A stretch of DNA of 36,989 bases from Crocinitomix sp. (GTDB taxonomy: Bacteria; Bacteroidota; Bacteroidia; Flavobacteriales_D; Crocinitomicaceae). A program made the translations under genes and the position numbers. Shown piece after piece: positions 24,836-33,623 of the stretch. The notes beneath the pieces are model-generated. The model did not search any database. It worked only from the letters and a program-made list of their open reading frames with translations, and was not told the origin of the DNA. Where the stretch lies: positions 1 to 36,989 of the forward strand of contig WTCE01000095.1 of assembly GCA_013138735.1 (NCBI GenBank), read 5' to 3'. The first letter of the stretch is position 1, and the number at the start of each line of letters is the position of its first letter.

Positions 24836-27187
24836 ATGAAAAAGTTAAACCTAATTTTCGTATTAATCTTTATTCAAACTTTCAGTTTTGGACAAGATTT
24901 GACCCAGACCATTCGCGGAATTGTGACCGATAAACAATCGCAATTTCCAATACCAGGTGCAAAAATTTTTATTCAAAATAGTGACCCATTAATAGGCGCC
25001 ATAACCGACTTTGACGGGAGCTTTGAAATTAAAAACGCACCTATTGGTAGACTCACCTTAGAAATTAAATTTTCGGGATATGAAACAGCTACAGTTCCAA
25101 ATCAAGAGCTGAAATCTGGTAAAGAACTGGTTATAAATATTGGATTGGAAGAAAGCATTGAACTTTTGGACAAAGTAGAAGTCACCTTTAAAGAAGATAA
25201 AAAAGAAGCCATCAATAAAATGGCAACAGTGAGCGCCAGAACAATCTCTACAGAAGAAGCTGGTAAATTCGCAGGTACGTTAAATGACCCTGCTCGAATG
25301 GCTCAAAATTATGCAGGAGTTAGCGGCGTAAGTGACGATAGAAATGACATTATCATTCGGGGTAATTCACCATTGGGTGTACTTTGGCGCATGGATGGAA
25401 TAGATATTCCAAGCCCTAATCACTTTTCAACTTTAGGTACAACTGGAGGTCCTATTAGCATGCTGAATATTAACAATCTCTCTAATTCTGATTTTTTCAC
25501 CTCAGCATGGAGCGCCGATTATGGTAACGCACTTTCAGGTGTGTTTGATTTGCGTTTAAGAAACGGAAATAATGCCAAACGAGAATATTTAGCGCAAGTA
25601 GGGTTTAACGGTTTTGAATTCGGTGCAGAAGGCCCTTTTTCGAAAAAAAGCCGTGCATCTTATTTGATAAATTATAGATATTCAACCTTGGGCGTGATGA
25701 GTGCTTTAGGAATTGATTTAGGCGTGGGAACCGCGGTGCCGCAATATCAAGATTTGACTTTTAAAATGAATTTTCCGACTAAAAAAGCGGGTAAATTTAC
25801 CTTGTGGGGTATTGGCGGTGTAAGTTATATTGAGTTTGCAGCACCAGGTGAGTTGGATTCAACCAACCTTTATTCAGATCCGAATGAACAAACGGCATTC
25901 CGATCACGTACAGGTGTTATTGGGGCTTCGCATAAATACTTTTTCAATCAAAACACATTTTCTGAACTTATTTTAGCGGGATCAATTACCAATACGATTG
26001 GACAAGGCGATACATTATCATCAGACGGAGATGCATTCAACGTTTTTGGCTTTGACCGTGCACAACGCAAACTATCTGCCAATTATAAAATCAATCACAA
26101 AATCAATGCGAAGAATACATTTGCCATTGGCGCAATTGCCGAACACTATGCAACCAATATAAAAGATAGCGCTTATGTCTATGGCGACTATCGCATCATT
26201 GCGAAGAACAATGGAAATGCGCTTCTTTTACAATCCTACATCAACTATCAGCATAAATTTTCTGAGAAATTACTATTTAATGGTGGATTGCACACACAGC
26301 ATTTTCTTTTAACCGAATCGCATGCAGTTGAACCAAGAGTTGGTTTTAAATATAGCCCAAATGCGCGGCATACGTTTAGCGTTGGAAGTGGATTACACTC
26401 ACAAATACAACCTATCACGGTTTACTTTATAGAAGATGAAAGCACTGATCAAACCACCTTTCCAAATCAAAACCTAGGCTTTACAAAAGCCGTGCATAAT
26501 GTATTGGGCTATGATTTACAAATATCAGAAAACATGCGCTTAAAAGCAGAGGTTTATTACCAATATTTGTATGAAGTTCCAGTAGATTCATTTGCTTCAA
26601 ACTTTACAATGCTTAACCAAGGTGCGGGGTTTGAATTACCAAACGGGACTGCTTATCAAAATAGCGGAACAGGAACTAACTATGGCTTGGAATTAACCCT
26701 AGAACGCTTTTTTAATCAAGGCTATTATTTTTTATTCACCACTTCCCTATTCGATTCAAAATATACAGGAAGCAACAATATTGAACGAAATACAGCATTT
26801 AATGGCAACTATATATTCAATTTATTGGCCGGGAAAGAGTTTAATTTAAAGCGTAATCTCACCTTAAGTTTTGATTTAAAAACCACCTATGCAGGAGGAA
26901 GACGCTATACACCAATCGATCTTGTTTCATCTCAAATGGCGAATACAGAAATCCTGTTTGAAGATCAATTGTTTGAGGCCCAGCACCAAAATTACTTTAG
27001 ATTTGATTTTAAAACTACCTTAAAGCATAACGGTAAAAGAGTGAATCAAGAATTTTCAGCTGACTTACAAAACTTAACGAACCAACAAAACATTTTCCAA
27101 CAAGGTTACAATGCGAATACAGGCACAATTGGAACAGTTTATCAACGTGGATTTTTTCCTAACGTACAATATCGCATTAACTTTTAA
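24836..27187 (+). CDS. TonB-dependent outer-membrane receptor
   Basis: The frame begins with GTG at 24818, but the ATG at 24836 starts a proper signal peptide (ending FSFGQ) and is preferred; 783 residues. Residues about 23-110 form a carboxypeptidase-regulatory-like domain (GIVTDKQSQFPIPGAKIFI, DFDGSFEIKNAPIG). A plug domain follows (about 120-240; IIIRGNSPLGVLWRMDGIDIP). The rest is a 22-strand-type barrel ending in NVQYRINF. Receptors of this plan import ligands too large for porins, using TonB energy; the ligand here is unknown, and no SusD partner is present. A LytS/LytTR pair follows 17 bases later in the same orientation, suggesting linked regulation. Confidence 0.92.
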   Translation: MKKLNLIFVLIFIQTFSFGQDLTQTIRGIVTDKQSQFPIPGAKIFIQNSDPLIGAITDFDGSFEIKNAPIGRLTLEIKFSGYETATVPNQELKSGKELVINIGLEESIELLDKVEVTFKEDKKEAINKMATVSARTISTEEAGKFAGTLNDPARMAQNYAGVSGVSDDRNDIIIRGNSPLGVLWRMDGIDIPSPNHFSTLGTTGGPISMLNINNLSNSDFFTSAWSADYGNALSGVFDLRLRNGNNAKREYLAQVGFNGFEFGAEGPFSKKSRASYLINYRYSTLGVMSALGIDLGVGTAVPQYQDLTFKMNFPTKKAGKFTLWGIGGVSYIEFAAPGELDSTNLYSDPNEQTAFRSRTGVIGASHKYFFNQNTFSELILAGSITNTIGQGDTLSSDGDAFNVFGFDRAQRKLSANYKINHKINAKNTFAIGAIAEHYATNIKDSAYVYGDYRIIAKNNGNALLLQSYINYQHKFSEKLLFNGGLHTQHFLLTESHAVEPRVGFKYSPNARHTFSVGSGLHSQIQPITVYFIEDESTDQTTFPNQNLGFTKAVHNVLGYDLQISENMRLKAEVYYQYLYEVPVDSFASNFTMLNQGAGFELPNGTAYQNSGTGTNYGLELTLERFFNQGYYFLFTTSLFDSKYTGSNNIERNTAFNGNYIFNLLAGKEFNLKRNLTLSFDLKTTYAGGRRYTPIDLVSSQMANTEILFEDQLFEAQHQNYFRFDFKTTLKHNGKRVNQEFSADLQNLTNQQNIFQQGYNANTGTIGTVYQRGFFPNVQYRINF

Positions 27188-27204
27188 TCCCTTACATTTA
27201 TACA

Positions 27205-28266
27205 GTGAAATACATTAATAAAGAGGAAAGATTCAAATTAATTGGTTTTAATGATACTAGGTTAGTACTGGTATTGGTGCCCTTTTTCGCCTTCTTTTTC
27301 CCTTTAATGGTTTTTGGTTTAAGTCCACTACTTAACACTGTTGACTTTTGGACATCCTATTTAATTAGTATCGCTCACATTTCAGTTTACTGGTATGTTG
27401 AGCGCTGGGTTTTGCTCTATATTCGAAAGCGTTACATTAGCTTTAAGGATTATCGCAAGCGTATTATTTTACAATCCGTTGTTGTAGTTTTTTCAACGTT
27501 TGGGCTTTGTTTAATAGCCGAAACGCCCGAGATGTGTTTTGGCGGAGTGCCTGAAGCTTTTGAAACTTCATTCTTTAACAAATACATGGCGAGTTTAATT
27601 ATTACCACAATAATTATCTCGATTTATGAGGGAGTTTATGCTTTTCAATTATTTAAAAAAGGGTTGATCAAAAACGAAGAATTACAACGTAAAAACACGC
27701 AAGCACAATTAGACGCTTTAAAAAATCAGGTGAATCCTCATTTTCTATTCAATTCATTAAATACGTTGATTTCTGTTATTCCTGAGGACACAACAATTGC
27801 TGTGAAATTTGCAGAAAACCTATCAAGTGTTTATCGCTATATTCTTGAAATTAGAGACAAAGAATTAATTACACTGCAAGAAGAATTAGATTGCATTCAT
27901 GCTTATCAGTATTTACTTTCCATTCGCTTTGGAAAACACATAGAATTCGAGTTTAAGAACTTGGAAAATATTCATGGAAAACATATTGTTCCCCTTTCTA
28001 TTCAAATGTTGATGGAAAATGCCATTAAGCATAATATTGTATCTCAATCAAAGCCGTTGACGATTAGCATTAGCTTAGAAAATGACCTCTTAAAAGTTTG
28101 CAATAATTTACAAGTAAAAACGCAAAATGTAAAATCGACTGGAGTTGGATTAAAGAATATTCAACAGCGTTATCAACTGTTGGCCAATAAGGAAATTAAA
28201 ATAGAAAAAACGGATGCTATTTTTTGCGTTTGTCTGCCAATTTTGAGCATTAAAGAAGTGAAATAG
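27205..28266 (+). CDS. LytS-type sensor histidine kinase
   Basis: This 353-residue membrane kinase has four hydrophobic segments in its N-terminal third (about 20-38, 50-70, 88-105 and 130-148). A coiled linker precedes the His-kinase motif NQVNPHFLFNSLNTL with the phosphoacceptor His179. An HATPase-like end follows, with LMENAIKHN as the N-box and GVGLKNIQQRY as the G-box. The start codon is GTG at 27205; the first ATG is 33 codons later and would remove part of the first membrane segment. It acts with the LytTR regulator 6 bases downstream. Confidence 0.92.
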   Translation: MKYINKEERFKLIGFNDTRLVLVLVPFFAFFFPLMVFGLSPLLNTVDFWTSYLISIAHISVYWYVERWVLLYIRKRYISFKDYRKRIILQSVVVVFSTFGLCLIAETPEMCFGGVPEAFETSFFNKYMASLIITTIIISIYEGVYAFQLFKKGLIKNEELQRKNTQAQLDALKNQVNPHFLFNSLNTLISVIPEDTTIAVKFAENLSSVYRYILEIRDKELITLQEELDCIHAYQYLLSIRFGKHIEFEFKNLENIHGKHIVPLSIQMLMENAIKHNIVSQSKPLTISISLENDLLKVCNNLQVKTQNVKSTGVGLKNIQQRYQLLANKEIKIEKTDAIFCVCLPILSIKEVK

Positions 28267-28272
28267 ACCCAA

Positions 28273-29025
28273 ATGAAAGTTCTAATCATAGAAGATGAAA
28301 TACCAGCTGTAAAGCGCCTCATTCAGTTAATTTCTGAATTAGAACCTGAATGGGAAATTATGGAACATTTAGATGAAGTTTCAATCGCTGTAAATTGGTT
28401 TAAAAGCAATCCTATGCCCGACTTGGTGTTTATGGACATTCAATTGGCGGACGGGTTTAGCTTTGATATTTTCGATCAAGTAAAGCTTACTTGTCCTGTG
28501 ATTTTTGTGACGGCATTTGACAATTACGCCGTAAATGCTTTTCGCGTAAATGGGTTGGACTATATCTTAAAACCGATTCAAAAAACTCTTTTGGGAGAAA
28601 GCATTGAGCGGTTTAAGGCGATAAAGACTTCTCAAAACATTGATCTAACCGCCCTGTCTGAATTCATTAAAGAAAAAAAGGCTCCATTTAAAGAGCGCTT
28701 TCTAATTAAAACGGGTGAAGAACTAAATTTTGTACGCTCCAGTGAAGTTGCTTATTTCTTGTCAGAAGCAAGTTATTCATTTATTGTCACCAAATCTGGC
28801 AATCGCTATATCCTGGATGAAACCATGGATCAGATTGAAGGTGAAGTTGATCCATCTTTATTTTTCCGTATTAACCGCAAACAAATTGTTTGTTTGGATT
28901 GCATTACGAAAATCAGTTCTTATTTCAACAATCGTTTAAAAATTGAATTGAATCCTGTTGAAAAACAAGAGAGTATTGTGAGTAGAACCCGGGTAAAAGT
29001 ATTTAAGGAGTGGTTGAATCAGTAA
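28273..29025 (+). CDS. LytTR-family response regulator
   Basis: This 250-residue regulator has a receiver domain (about 1-120) with phosphorylatable Asp55 in LVFMDIQLADGF, Glu7/Asp8 in VLIIEDE and Lys101 in DYILKPI. A LytTR DNA-binding domain (about 143-250) contains FLIKTGEELNFVRSSEVAYF and FFRINRKQIVCLDCI. It binds DNA, probably as a dimer, when phosphorylated by its kinase partner just upstream. Its targets are likely the TonB-dependent receptor and this operon. The pair is the typical arrangement in Bacteroidota. Confidence 0.93.
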   Translation: MKVLIIEDEIPAVKRLIQLISELEPEWEIMEHLDEVSIAVNWFKSNPMPDLVFMDIQLADGFSFDIFDQVKLTCPVIFVTAFDNYAVNAFRVNGLDYILKPIQKTLLGESIERFKAIKTSQNIDLTALSEFIKEKKAPFKERFLIKTGEELNFVRSSEVAYFLSEASYSFIVTKSGNRYILDETMDQIEGEVDPSLFFRINRKQIVCLDCITKISSYFNNRLKIELNPVEKQESIVSRTRVKVFKEWLNQ

Positions 29026-29046
29026 AAACCAAGCTTTTAAGTTCAA

Positions 29047-30483
29047 TTATTTCCTCAATTCCCAAATCAAACCAACAGATCCGCCTAACCAAAAATCTCG
29101 TTTGGGTAAATACAACGCTGATGATGAGTTTTGCGTTGCATAGTAACGGAAAGTTGGGCTTGCTTGAATGCGCATTTTATCAGTCAAATAGACGCTTGCA
29201 TTTAAGTTAAAATTGAGCCCCATATTATAACCTGAAATAAAGCTCCGATTATTAGATTGTGTACCAACATAGTTGAGATCATAATCAGGTCGGTACGTTT
29301 CTAAAATCGGAAATTCGTTTAAGAGACTTACTCCCGTTCCCATTTTAAAACGCCTGCGTTTGATAAAGTCAAACTCTAAACCAATTGGAATGCCAATACT
29401 TGTCAATCTTGCTGGTATAACCGCAATAGTTGTTGGAGGTGTAAAACTGTTTACATCTCCCCATTCGGATTCTGCTTTATAGCGATAAGATGTATATTCT
29501 GCCGAAATACCAGATACAATTCTGAATCGCTGGGAAAGTTGATAGGCAACATGAAACTGTAAACCAATTGGGCGGGTAACTTTCACCGTATAGTTATTGT
29601 TAATTGATTCCAATAAATCATTTTCCGCTATGGTGTTAACCGTTGTGTCTGCCATTGGGTCCACCAATTGATATTGCGATTTCCCTTGAAAAGAATTAAA
29701 CCGATTCACCATAAACCCTAACTCCCATCTATGACGAATTGGTTTTAGCGCGGTGATTGGTGCAAGCATATTAGCACCGTAAGTAAAGTCTATCTTCCTT
29801 GCCGGTAACTGATCTAACCTATTTGCTATAATCAATACGTCTGGATTTATCGCGTCCTCATCTTCTTCGTAAATCGGGTCATTTCGATCTCTCTCATTTG
29901 TGTTATCGTCTTCCTTATTATTATTCAATTCATCCTTTTCCACTAAGGCGTCTTGCTTTTCTTGATTCGCATCTTCTGATCCATCCTTTAATAGATCTGT
30001 ATCTTCTCCTTGCGAAGCTACATCCTCGTTTAGTTCTGCATTATTACTTTCATTTAAAGCATTAATTGCAGCTGCATTATTGCTTGCACTTGCTTCCAAT
30101 TCTTGGACAGTTAAATTGTTTCTTTTTTTCTCAGAAATTGATTCATCATTTTCCGTTGGATTTGGTAACCATCTATCGCTATTATCAATGGTATCATTGC
30201 TGTTAAGCGCTATATTTGGATCAATAGGAATTAGATGCTTATTCTTAGAGGGAATAGACATTTCATGGTCTGCAATAAATTCTTGATTTGATGTATTTGT
30301 TAAAACAATCCCTACAGCCGCTAGCGTAACTGCAGCAGCACCTAGCCACCACCAAATCACTGCTTTCCGTTTCTTCTTGCCATCTAAAGAACTGGCAATA
30401 GATCCCCAAAGCCCCTCAGATGGAGCGGCACCAAAACTTTCAAATTTTGATCCTAAACTTCCCCTTGTGTCATTGTTTTGCAT
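29047..30483 (-). CDS. Inner-membrane anti-sigma-like protein fused to a C-terminal beta-barrel
   Basis: This 478-residue protein has no signal peptide. A short polar N-terminus (1-38, LGSKFESFGAAPSEGLW) faces the cytoplasm and would be the sigma-binding part. One membrane segment follows (about 41-61, beginning AVIWWWLGAA). Residues about 65-245 are a long, acidic, Asn- and Asp-rich linker that should be unfolded. Residues about 250-478 look like an outer-membrane-type beta-barrel (alternating aromatic strands, ending GLIWELRK). It starts inside the end of the ECF sigma gene (14-base overlap), so the two are translationally coupled. The plan suggests a single chain linking sigma to the outer membrane. 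I have not confirmed a conserved anti-sigma domain. Confidence 0.75.
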   Translation of the reverse strand: MQNNDTRGSLGSKFESFGAAPSEGLWGSIASSLDGKKKRKAVIWWWLGAAAVTLAAVGIVLTNTSNQEFIADHEMSIPSKNKHLIPIDPNIALNSNDTIDNSDRWLPNPTENDESISEKKRNNLTVQELEASASNNAAAINALNESNNAELNEDVASQGEDTDLLKDGSEDANQEKQDALVEKDELNNNKEDDNTNERDRNDPIYEEDEDAINPDVLIIANRLDQLPARKIDFTYGANMLAPITALKPIRHRWELGFMVNRFNSFQGKSQYQLVDPMADTTVNTIAENDLLESINNNYTVKVTRPIGLQFHVAYQLSQRFRIVSGISAEYTSYRYKAESEWGDVNSFTPPTTIAVIPARLTSIGIPIGLEFDFIKRRRFKMGTGVSLLNEFPILETYRPDYDLNYVGTQSNNRSFISGYNMGLNFNLNASVYLTDKMRIQASPTFRYYATQNSSSALYLPKRDFWLGGSVGLIWELRK

Positions 30484-31072
30484 AGGCCAATCTTAAATTT
30501 TCATTCTCTCCTTCAGTGAGAATCATATCTGCCAACATTTTACGAGCTCGGCTATATTGGGATTTTGAAGTTCCAACTGCAACCCCCATCAACTCGCTAA
30601 TTTCAACATGTGTATACCCTTCAATTGCATATAAATTAAAAATGGTGCGATAACCACTTGGTAACTGTTGAATTTTCACCACCAAATCTTCCATTTCTAA
30701 TTGACTAAAAACAGAATCGTCTACCATTGTTTGTAAATCTGTTTTGGCAAAAGCTTCTTTTAAATTTCGGATGGATTTGTTTTTACGATATTGCTCCAAG
30801 GCCTTGTTTACCGTTATTTTTCGCAACCATCCGCCCAATGCGCCTTTGCCCTTATATGTTTCTAATTTCTTAAATGCTTGAATAAATGCTTCCTGTAGAA
30901 TGTCCTCTGCTTCAGTCTCATTGGCTGCGTATCGCAAACAAATCCCTTTCATCATATAGACAAATCTTAGATAAAGCTCTTGCTGTGCTTGTCGATTATT
31001 ATCAATACAAGCTTCAACTAATTTGCTATCCGAATATGTCTTGTACTTCGAGATTTTATCTAATTTATTTAT
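30470..31072 (-). CDS. ECF-type RNA polymerase sigma factor, start codon ATA (proposed)
   Basis: From the first ATG (30955) the protein has 161 residues: sigma region 2 (AEDILQEAFIQAFKKL and GGWLRKITVNKALEQYRK) and region 4 (YAIEGYTHVEISELMGVAVGTSKSQYSRARK). This lacks the first helix of region 2.1. The same frame continues 39 codons upstream with a sequence that fits the family (YSDSKLVEACIDNNRQAQQE, then LYLRFVYMMKGICLRYA), but it has no ATG, GTG or TTG before the TAA stop near 31085. ATA at 31072 (then ATC at 31054) is the likely start and gives about 200 residues, the usual size. The stop overlaps the start of the anti-sigma-like gene downstream. Confidence 0.75.
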   Translation of the reverse strand: MNKLDKISKYKTYSDSKLVEACIDNNRQAQQELYLRFVYMMKGICLRYAANETEAEDILQEAFIQAFKKLETYKGKGALGGWLRKITVNKALEQYRKNKSIRNLKEAFAKTDLQTMVDDSVFSQLEMEDLVVKIQQLPSGYRTIFNLYAIEGYTHVEISELMGVAVGTSKSQYSRARKMLADMILTEGENENLRLAYAKQ

Positions 31073-31127
31073 GAGCTGTTTTTATACAGACACTTGTCAT
31101 TTATCATTTAACGCATATTCTTCCTAA

Positions 31128-31691
31128 TTATTTAAAAACCATTCCTACTCTAAACTCAAATCTATTGACTTCGCTAATGGTTACAAAATCTTCCCAACCC
31201 CACCAATTTGATTCGTCACGCAAATAAGCAAAACGGTAACCAAGCGAGGTAGAAATTCCAACATGCTTTCCTACAAAATAACTAAATCCAACCTTTCCGC
31301 CACACGTAAAACCGCCTTTAACATCTCCCCAATTATCAATTGGCATTTCATAACCGGCCATTACACTTAACCATGGTGTGGTAGATTTTTTTAAAATATT
31401 ATAGTTTCCCTCAATAAATGTTGGAATATAAGCGCTATTGAAAAAAGTCTCTGTGCCTAATCCTAATCCTGCGCTCCAACGTTCGTTAAATCGGTATCCA
31501 TTAATGATATTGAAGGATGGAGAGGCATTGCTGCCCCCCAACACTCCAACATTTATCCGATTATAAAAACCACTGACCACCGGTGAATTAGAACCAACGG
31601 ATAAACTTTCATTTAGTTCACTTGTACTATTTTGAGCAAAGCCCGTTTGAGCAAATATTAAACTCAGTACAATAATTTTTAGTTTTCTCAT
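31128..31691 (-). CDS. Outer-membrane beta-barrel protein
   Basis: This 187-residue protein has a signal peptide (about 19 residues, ending GFAQ) and alternating hydrophobic and polar strands with many Tyr, Trp and Phe, ending in EFRVGMVFK. It looks like an 8-strand, OmpX/OmpA-type barrel. It lies 55 bases before the sigma factor start and about 45 bases after the lipocalin-like gene, on the same strand, so it belongs to the envelope operon. A role as sigma-regulated envelope protein is possible but unproven. Confidence 0.8.
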   Translation of the reverse strand: MRKLKIIVLSLIFAQTGFAQNSTSELNESLSVGSNSPVVSGFYNRINVGVLGGSNASPSFNIINGYRFNERWSAGLGLGTETFFNSAYIPTFIEGNYNILKKSTTPWLSVMAGYEMPIDNWGDVKGGFTCGGKVGFSYFVGKHVGISTSLGYRFAYLRDESNWWGWEDFVTISEVNRFEFRVGMVFK

Positions 31692-31736
31692 CTCTTTTTT
31701 ATTTAACTCTAATTTTTTGAATTTAATAACGGTTTA

Positions 31737-32174
31737 CTACTCTGAGCGTTCATAGACCTCAGTTACTCTAGGATCATTCTCATCTCCATCTGCGCATCCA
31801 AAAATTGGCAGGGTTGGTGATCGTCTTGACTCTAAAATCAATTCCTTATTGCTGCAATTTATTATTGTGTATCTCCGTGTACAGCTGCCTCCATACGATA
31901 CGACAACTAATTTCCCCGCTTCAATACTCCAAACCCCGGTTTCAGAGGCTCTGTAGAATCTACCATCAGTAGTAAAATTTAATATCTGATTAAACGAATC
32001 ACCACTTTCTACCACATTTCCAGAATCATATTCAATCGTTCGTTCTACACTTAGCCAGGCACCATCAACCAATTTTTTTTCTGTTCGTTTATTGCATGAT
32101 ACCATTCCGATTAACAACAATGCGACACACATTAATTTAGTCCCCGTCATAAGTATATTCCGATCCTCCTTCAT
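31737..32174 (-). CDS. Lipocalin-like lipoprotein
   Basis: The frame starts at ATG 32174; the ATG at 32150 may be the real start, as it gives a compact signal peptide before the lipobox (VSCNK). The mature part of about 115 residues has the lipocalin-like pattern of Bacteroidota lipoproteins: GAWLSVERTIEYDSG, LNFTTDGRFYRASETGVWSIEAGKLVV and a later cysteine pair (SCTRRYTIINC). This is a small beta-barrel that could bind a hydrophobic ligand. It begins 1-2 bases after the stop of the LVIVD gene. Function unknown. Confidence 0.78.
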   Translation of the reverse strand: MKEDRNILMTGTKLMCVALLLIGMVSCNKRTEKKLVDGAWLSVERTIEYDSGNVVESGDSFNQILNFTTDGRFYRASETGVWSIEAGKLVVVSYGGSCTRRYTIINCSNKELILESRRSPTLPIFGCADGDENDPRVTEVYERSE

Positions 32175-32175
32175 C

Positions 32176-33450
32176 CTAAAAATTTAATGAACTGAGCAAG
32201 GTTATATTGCTCAAGTCTGAATAATCGTATTGGAAAATTCCATCCTCACCAATAACAATCGCAATACCATTTACAGGAATAATATCTGTTGCTTGAATGT
32301 TTTTAAATTGCTGTAGTTTGTTATCACCAGCTGTTTCAGGATTTGTGGCATCAAAAACTTTTAAACCGTCCTCACCATCACAAATGAATAAACTCGTTCC
32401 ATCAATTCCTAAACCATGCGGGTTTTTCAAATTAAAAGATGCTTTTAAAATAGGAGACTCAATTGAAGAAATATCAATAACATCTAACTGATTAATGTCT
32501 CCTCCACAAGGTCCACCTGATCGCACAGTTACATAAGCATAATCATCTTGCACCACCACAGGATCGCAGCCACGTGCATGGCTCAATGATGAAACAAAAG
32601 TTGGCACCGTTGGACTAGATGTTTCATACACCAACATACCTGATGGCGTCCCCATAAAAATATATTCATTGTGCGGGAAAAGTGTCTCTACGTCACCCCA
32701 AAGATATACCGGATCATAAACGTTGGGTGAAGCAGGATTTGAAATTTCGAATGGATGCAATAAGCTCCCGTTTTCAACAACATATAGATAGTCATCCATT
32801 ATGGTAAACAAACTGATTGAACCAGAAATGCCTGTGCTAGCACCACCGTTGCCACTACCACCGGTACCGGAATCAAAAGTGCTATTCACCTCAGCCCAGC
32901 TTGCATCACAATTAAAACAACCAACCCATGAAGGTTGAGAATTAGTAATATCCTCAGTAACCTCCTCAATAGTCCATGAGGTAACTACTCCTTTTGATTT
33001 ATCAATAGTCTTATAAGGATAGTTTTTTTCTGAAAAAGGCAAAGCACCTGGAAACACATCTTCTGAACGTTCTACCAATGTTGGATTTGCAAGAGAGCTA
33101 ATATCATAGACCACCAGATCAATAAAACTATTGGCATATAAATAGTTTCCTTTAATAGCCATACCAGTAGCGCCCCAAATGCTTAAAAATCCTGCTTGCA
33201 TTGGCGAAGATGGATTTGTATTATCAATAAAGTGAATGCCTTTATCAGGTTCCACCATGAACAAAAAATCATCCTTAAAATAGATATTTCCTTGTTGCTC
33301 TATTGACTTGGACGCTTCGAAACCTCCAGAATTTCTAAATGTTTCATAATCCGTATAAACGGGACTATTTGCCAGGTACTTTTGGTGAATTTTATCTTTA
33401 CAAGAACTGAATAAGAGAACAATTCCAAGAATCCAAATTATGTTTTTCAT
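32176..33450 (-). CDS. LVIVD-repeat lipoprotein
   Basis: The frame is open to an ATG at 33507, but the ATG at 33450 starts a clean lipoprotein signal (LLFSSCKDK) and is preferred (424 residues). The protein consists of beta-propeller-type LVIVD repeats, seen as recurring DLVVYDISSLANPTLV, GIHFIDNTNPSSPM and LDVIDISSIESPIL. A Gly/Ser-rich insert (about residue 205) breaks the propeller near the middle. Cysteines in VGCFNCD may form a disulfide. Such lipoproteins are surface-exposed in Bacteroidota and their role is unknown. It is the first gene of the minus-strand operon and has a divergent neighbour at 33624. Confidence 0.85.
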   Translation of the reverse strand: MKNIIWILGIVLLFSSCKDKIHQKYLANSPVYTDYETFRNSGGFEASKSIEQQGNIYFKDDFLFMVEPDKGIHFIDNTNPSSPMQAGFLSIWGATGMAIKGNYLYANSFIDLVVYDISSLANPTLVERSEDVFPGALPFSEKNYPYKTIDKSKGVVTSWTIEEVTEDITNSQPSWVGCFNCDASWAEVNSTFDSGTGGSGNGGASTGISGSISLFTIMDDYLYVVENGSLLHPFEISNPASPNVYDPVYLWGDVETLFPHNEYIFMGTPSGMLVYETSSPTVPTFVSSLSHARGCDPVVVQDDYAYVTVRSGGPCGGDINQLDVIDISSIESPILKASFNLKNPHGLGIDGTSLFICDGEDGLKVFDATNPETAGDNKLQQFKNIQATDIIPVNGIAIVIGEDGIFQYDYSDLSNITLLSSLNF

Positions 33451-33595
33451 TAAATAAAAATTTAAAGCGGTCAGCTTGTTTTTTATAGTTGATGGAGCTC
33501 GGTTCAAAACGGTTGCATTTCGATTTGTTTTTTATTGAAAATAATTATATTCCGATAATCTTTTGAGTATGAGCACGTACATGCAGATTTTGTAT

Positions 33596-33603
33596 TAATT
33601 TTG
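33596..33603 (+). promoter_or_regulatory. Bacteroidota -7 promoter element for the first glycine-rich gene
   Basis: TAATTTTG fits TAnnTTTG and lies 20 bases before the ATG at 33624. I see no -33 TTG at the usual distance. Confidence 0.45.
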
Positions 33604-33623
33604 TACTTTAACAAAAAAAAGCT

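Noticed and set aside
30886-31074. Plus-strand ORF opposite the sigma factor start
   Set aside because: It overlaps the conserved N-terminal coding of the sigma factor on the other strand and shows no features of its own.
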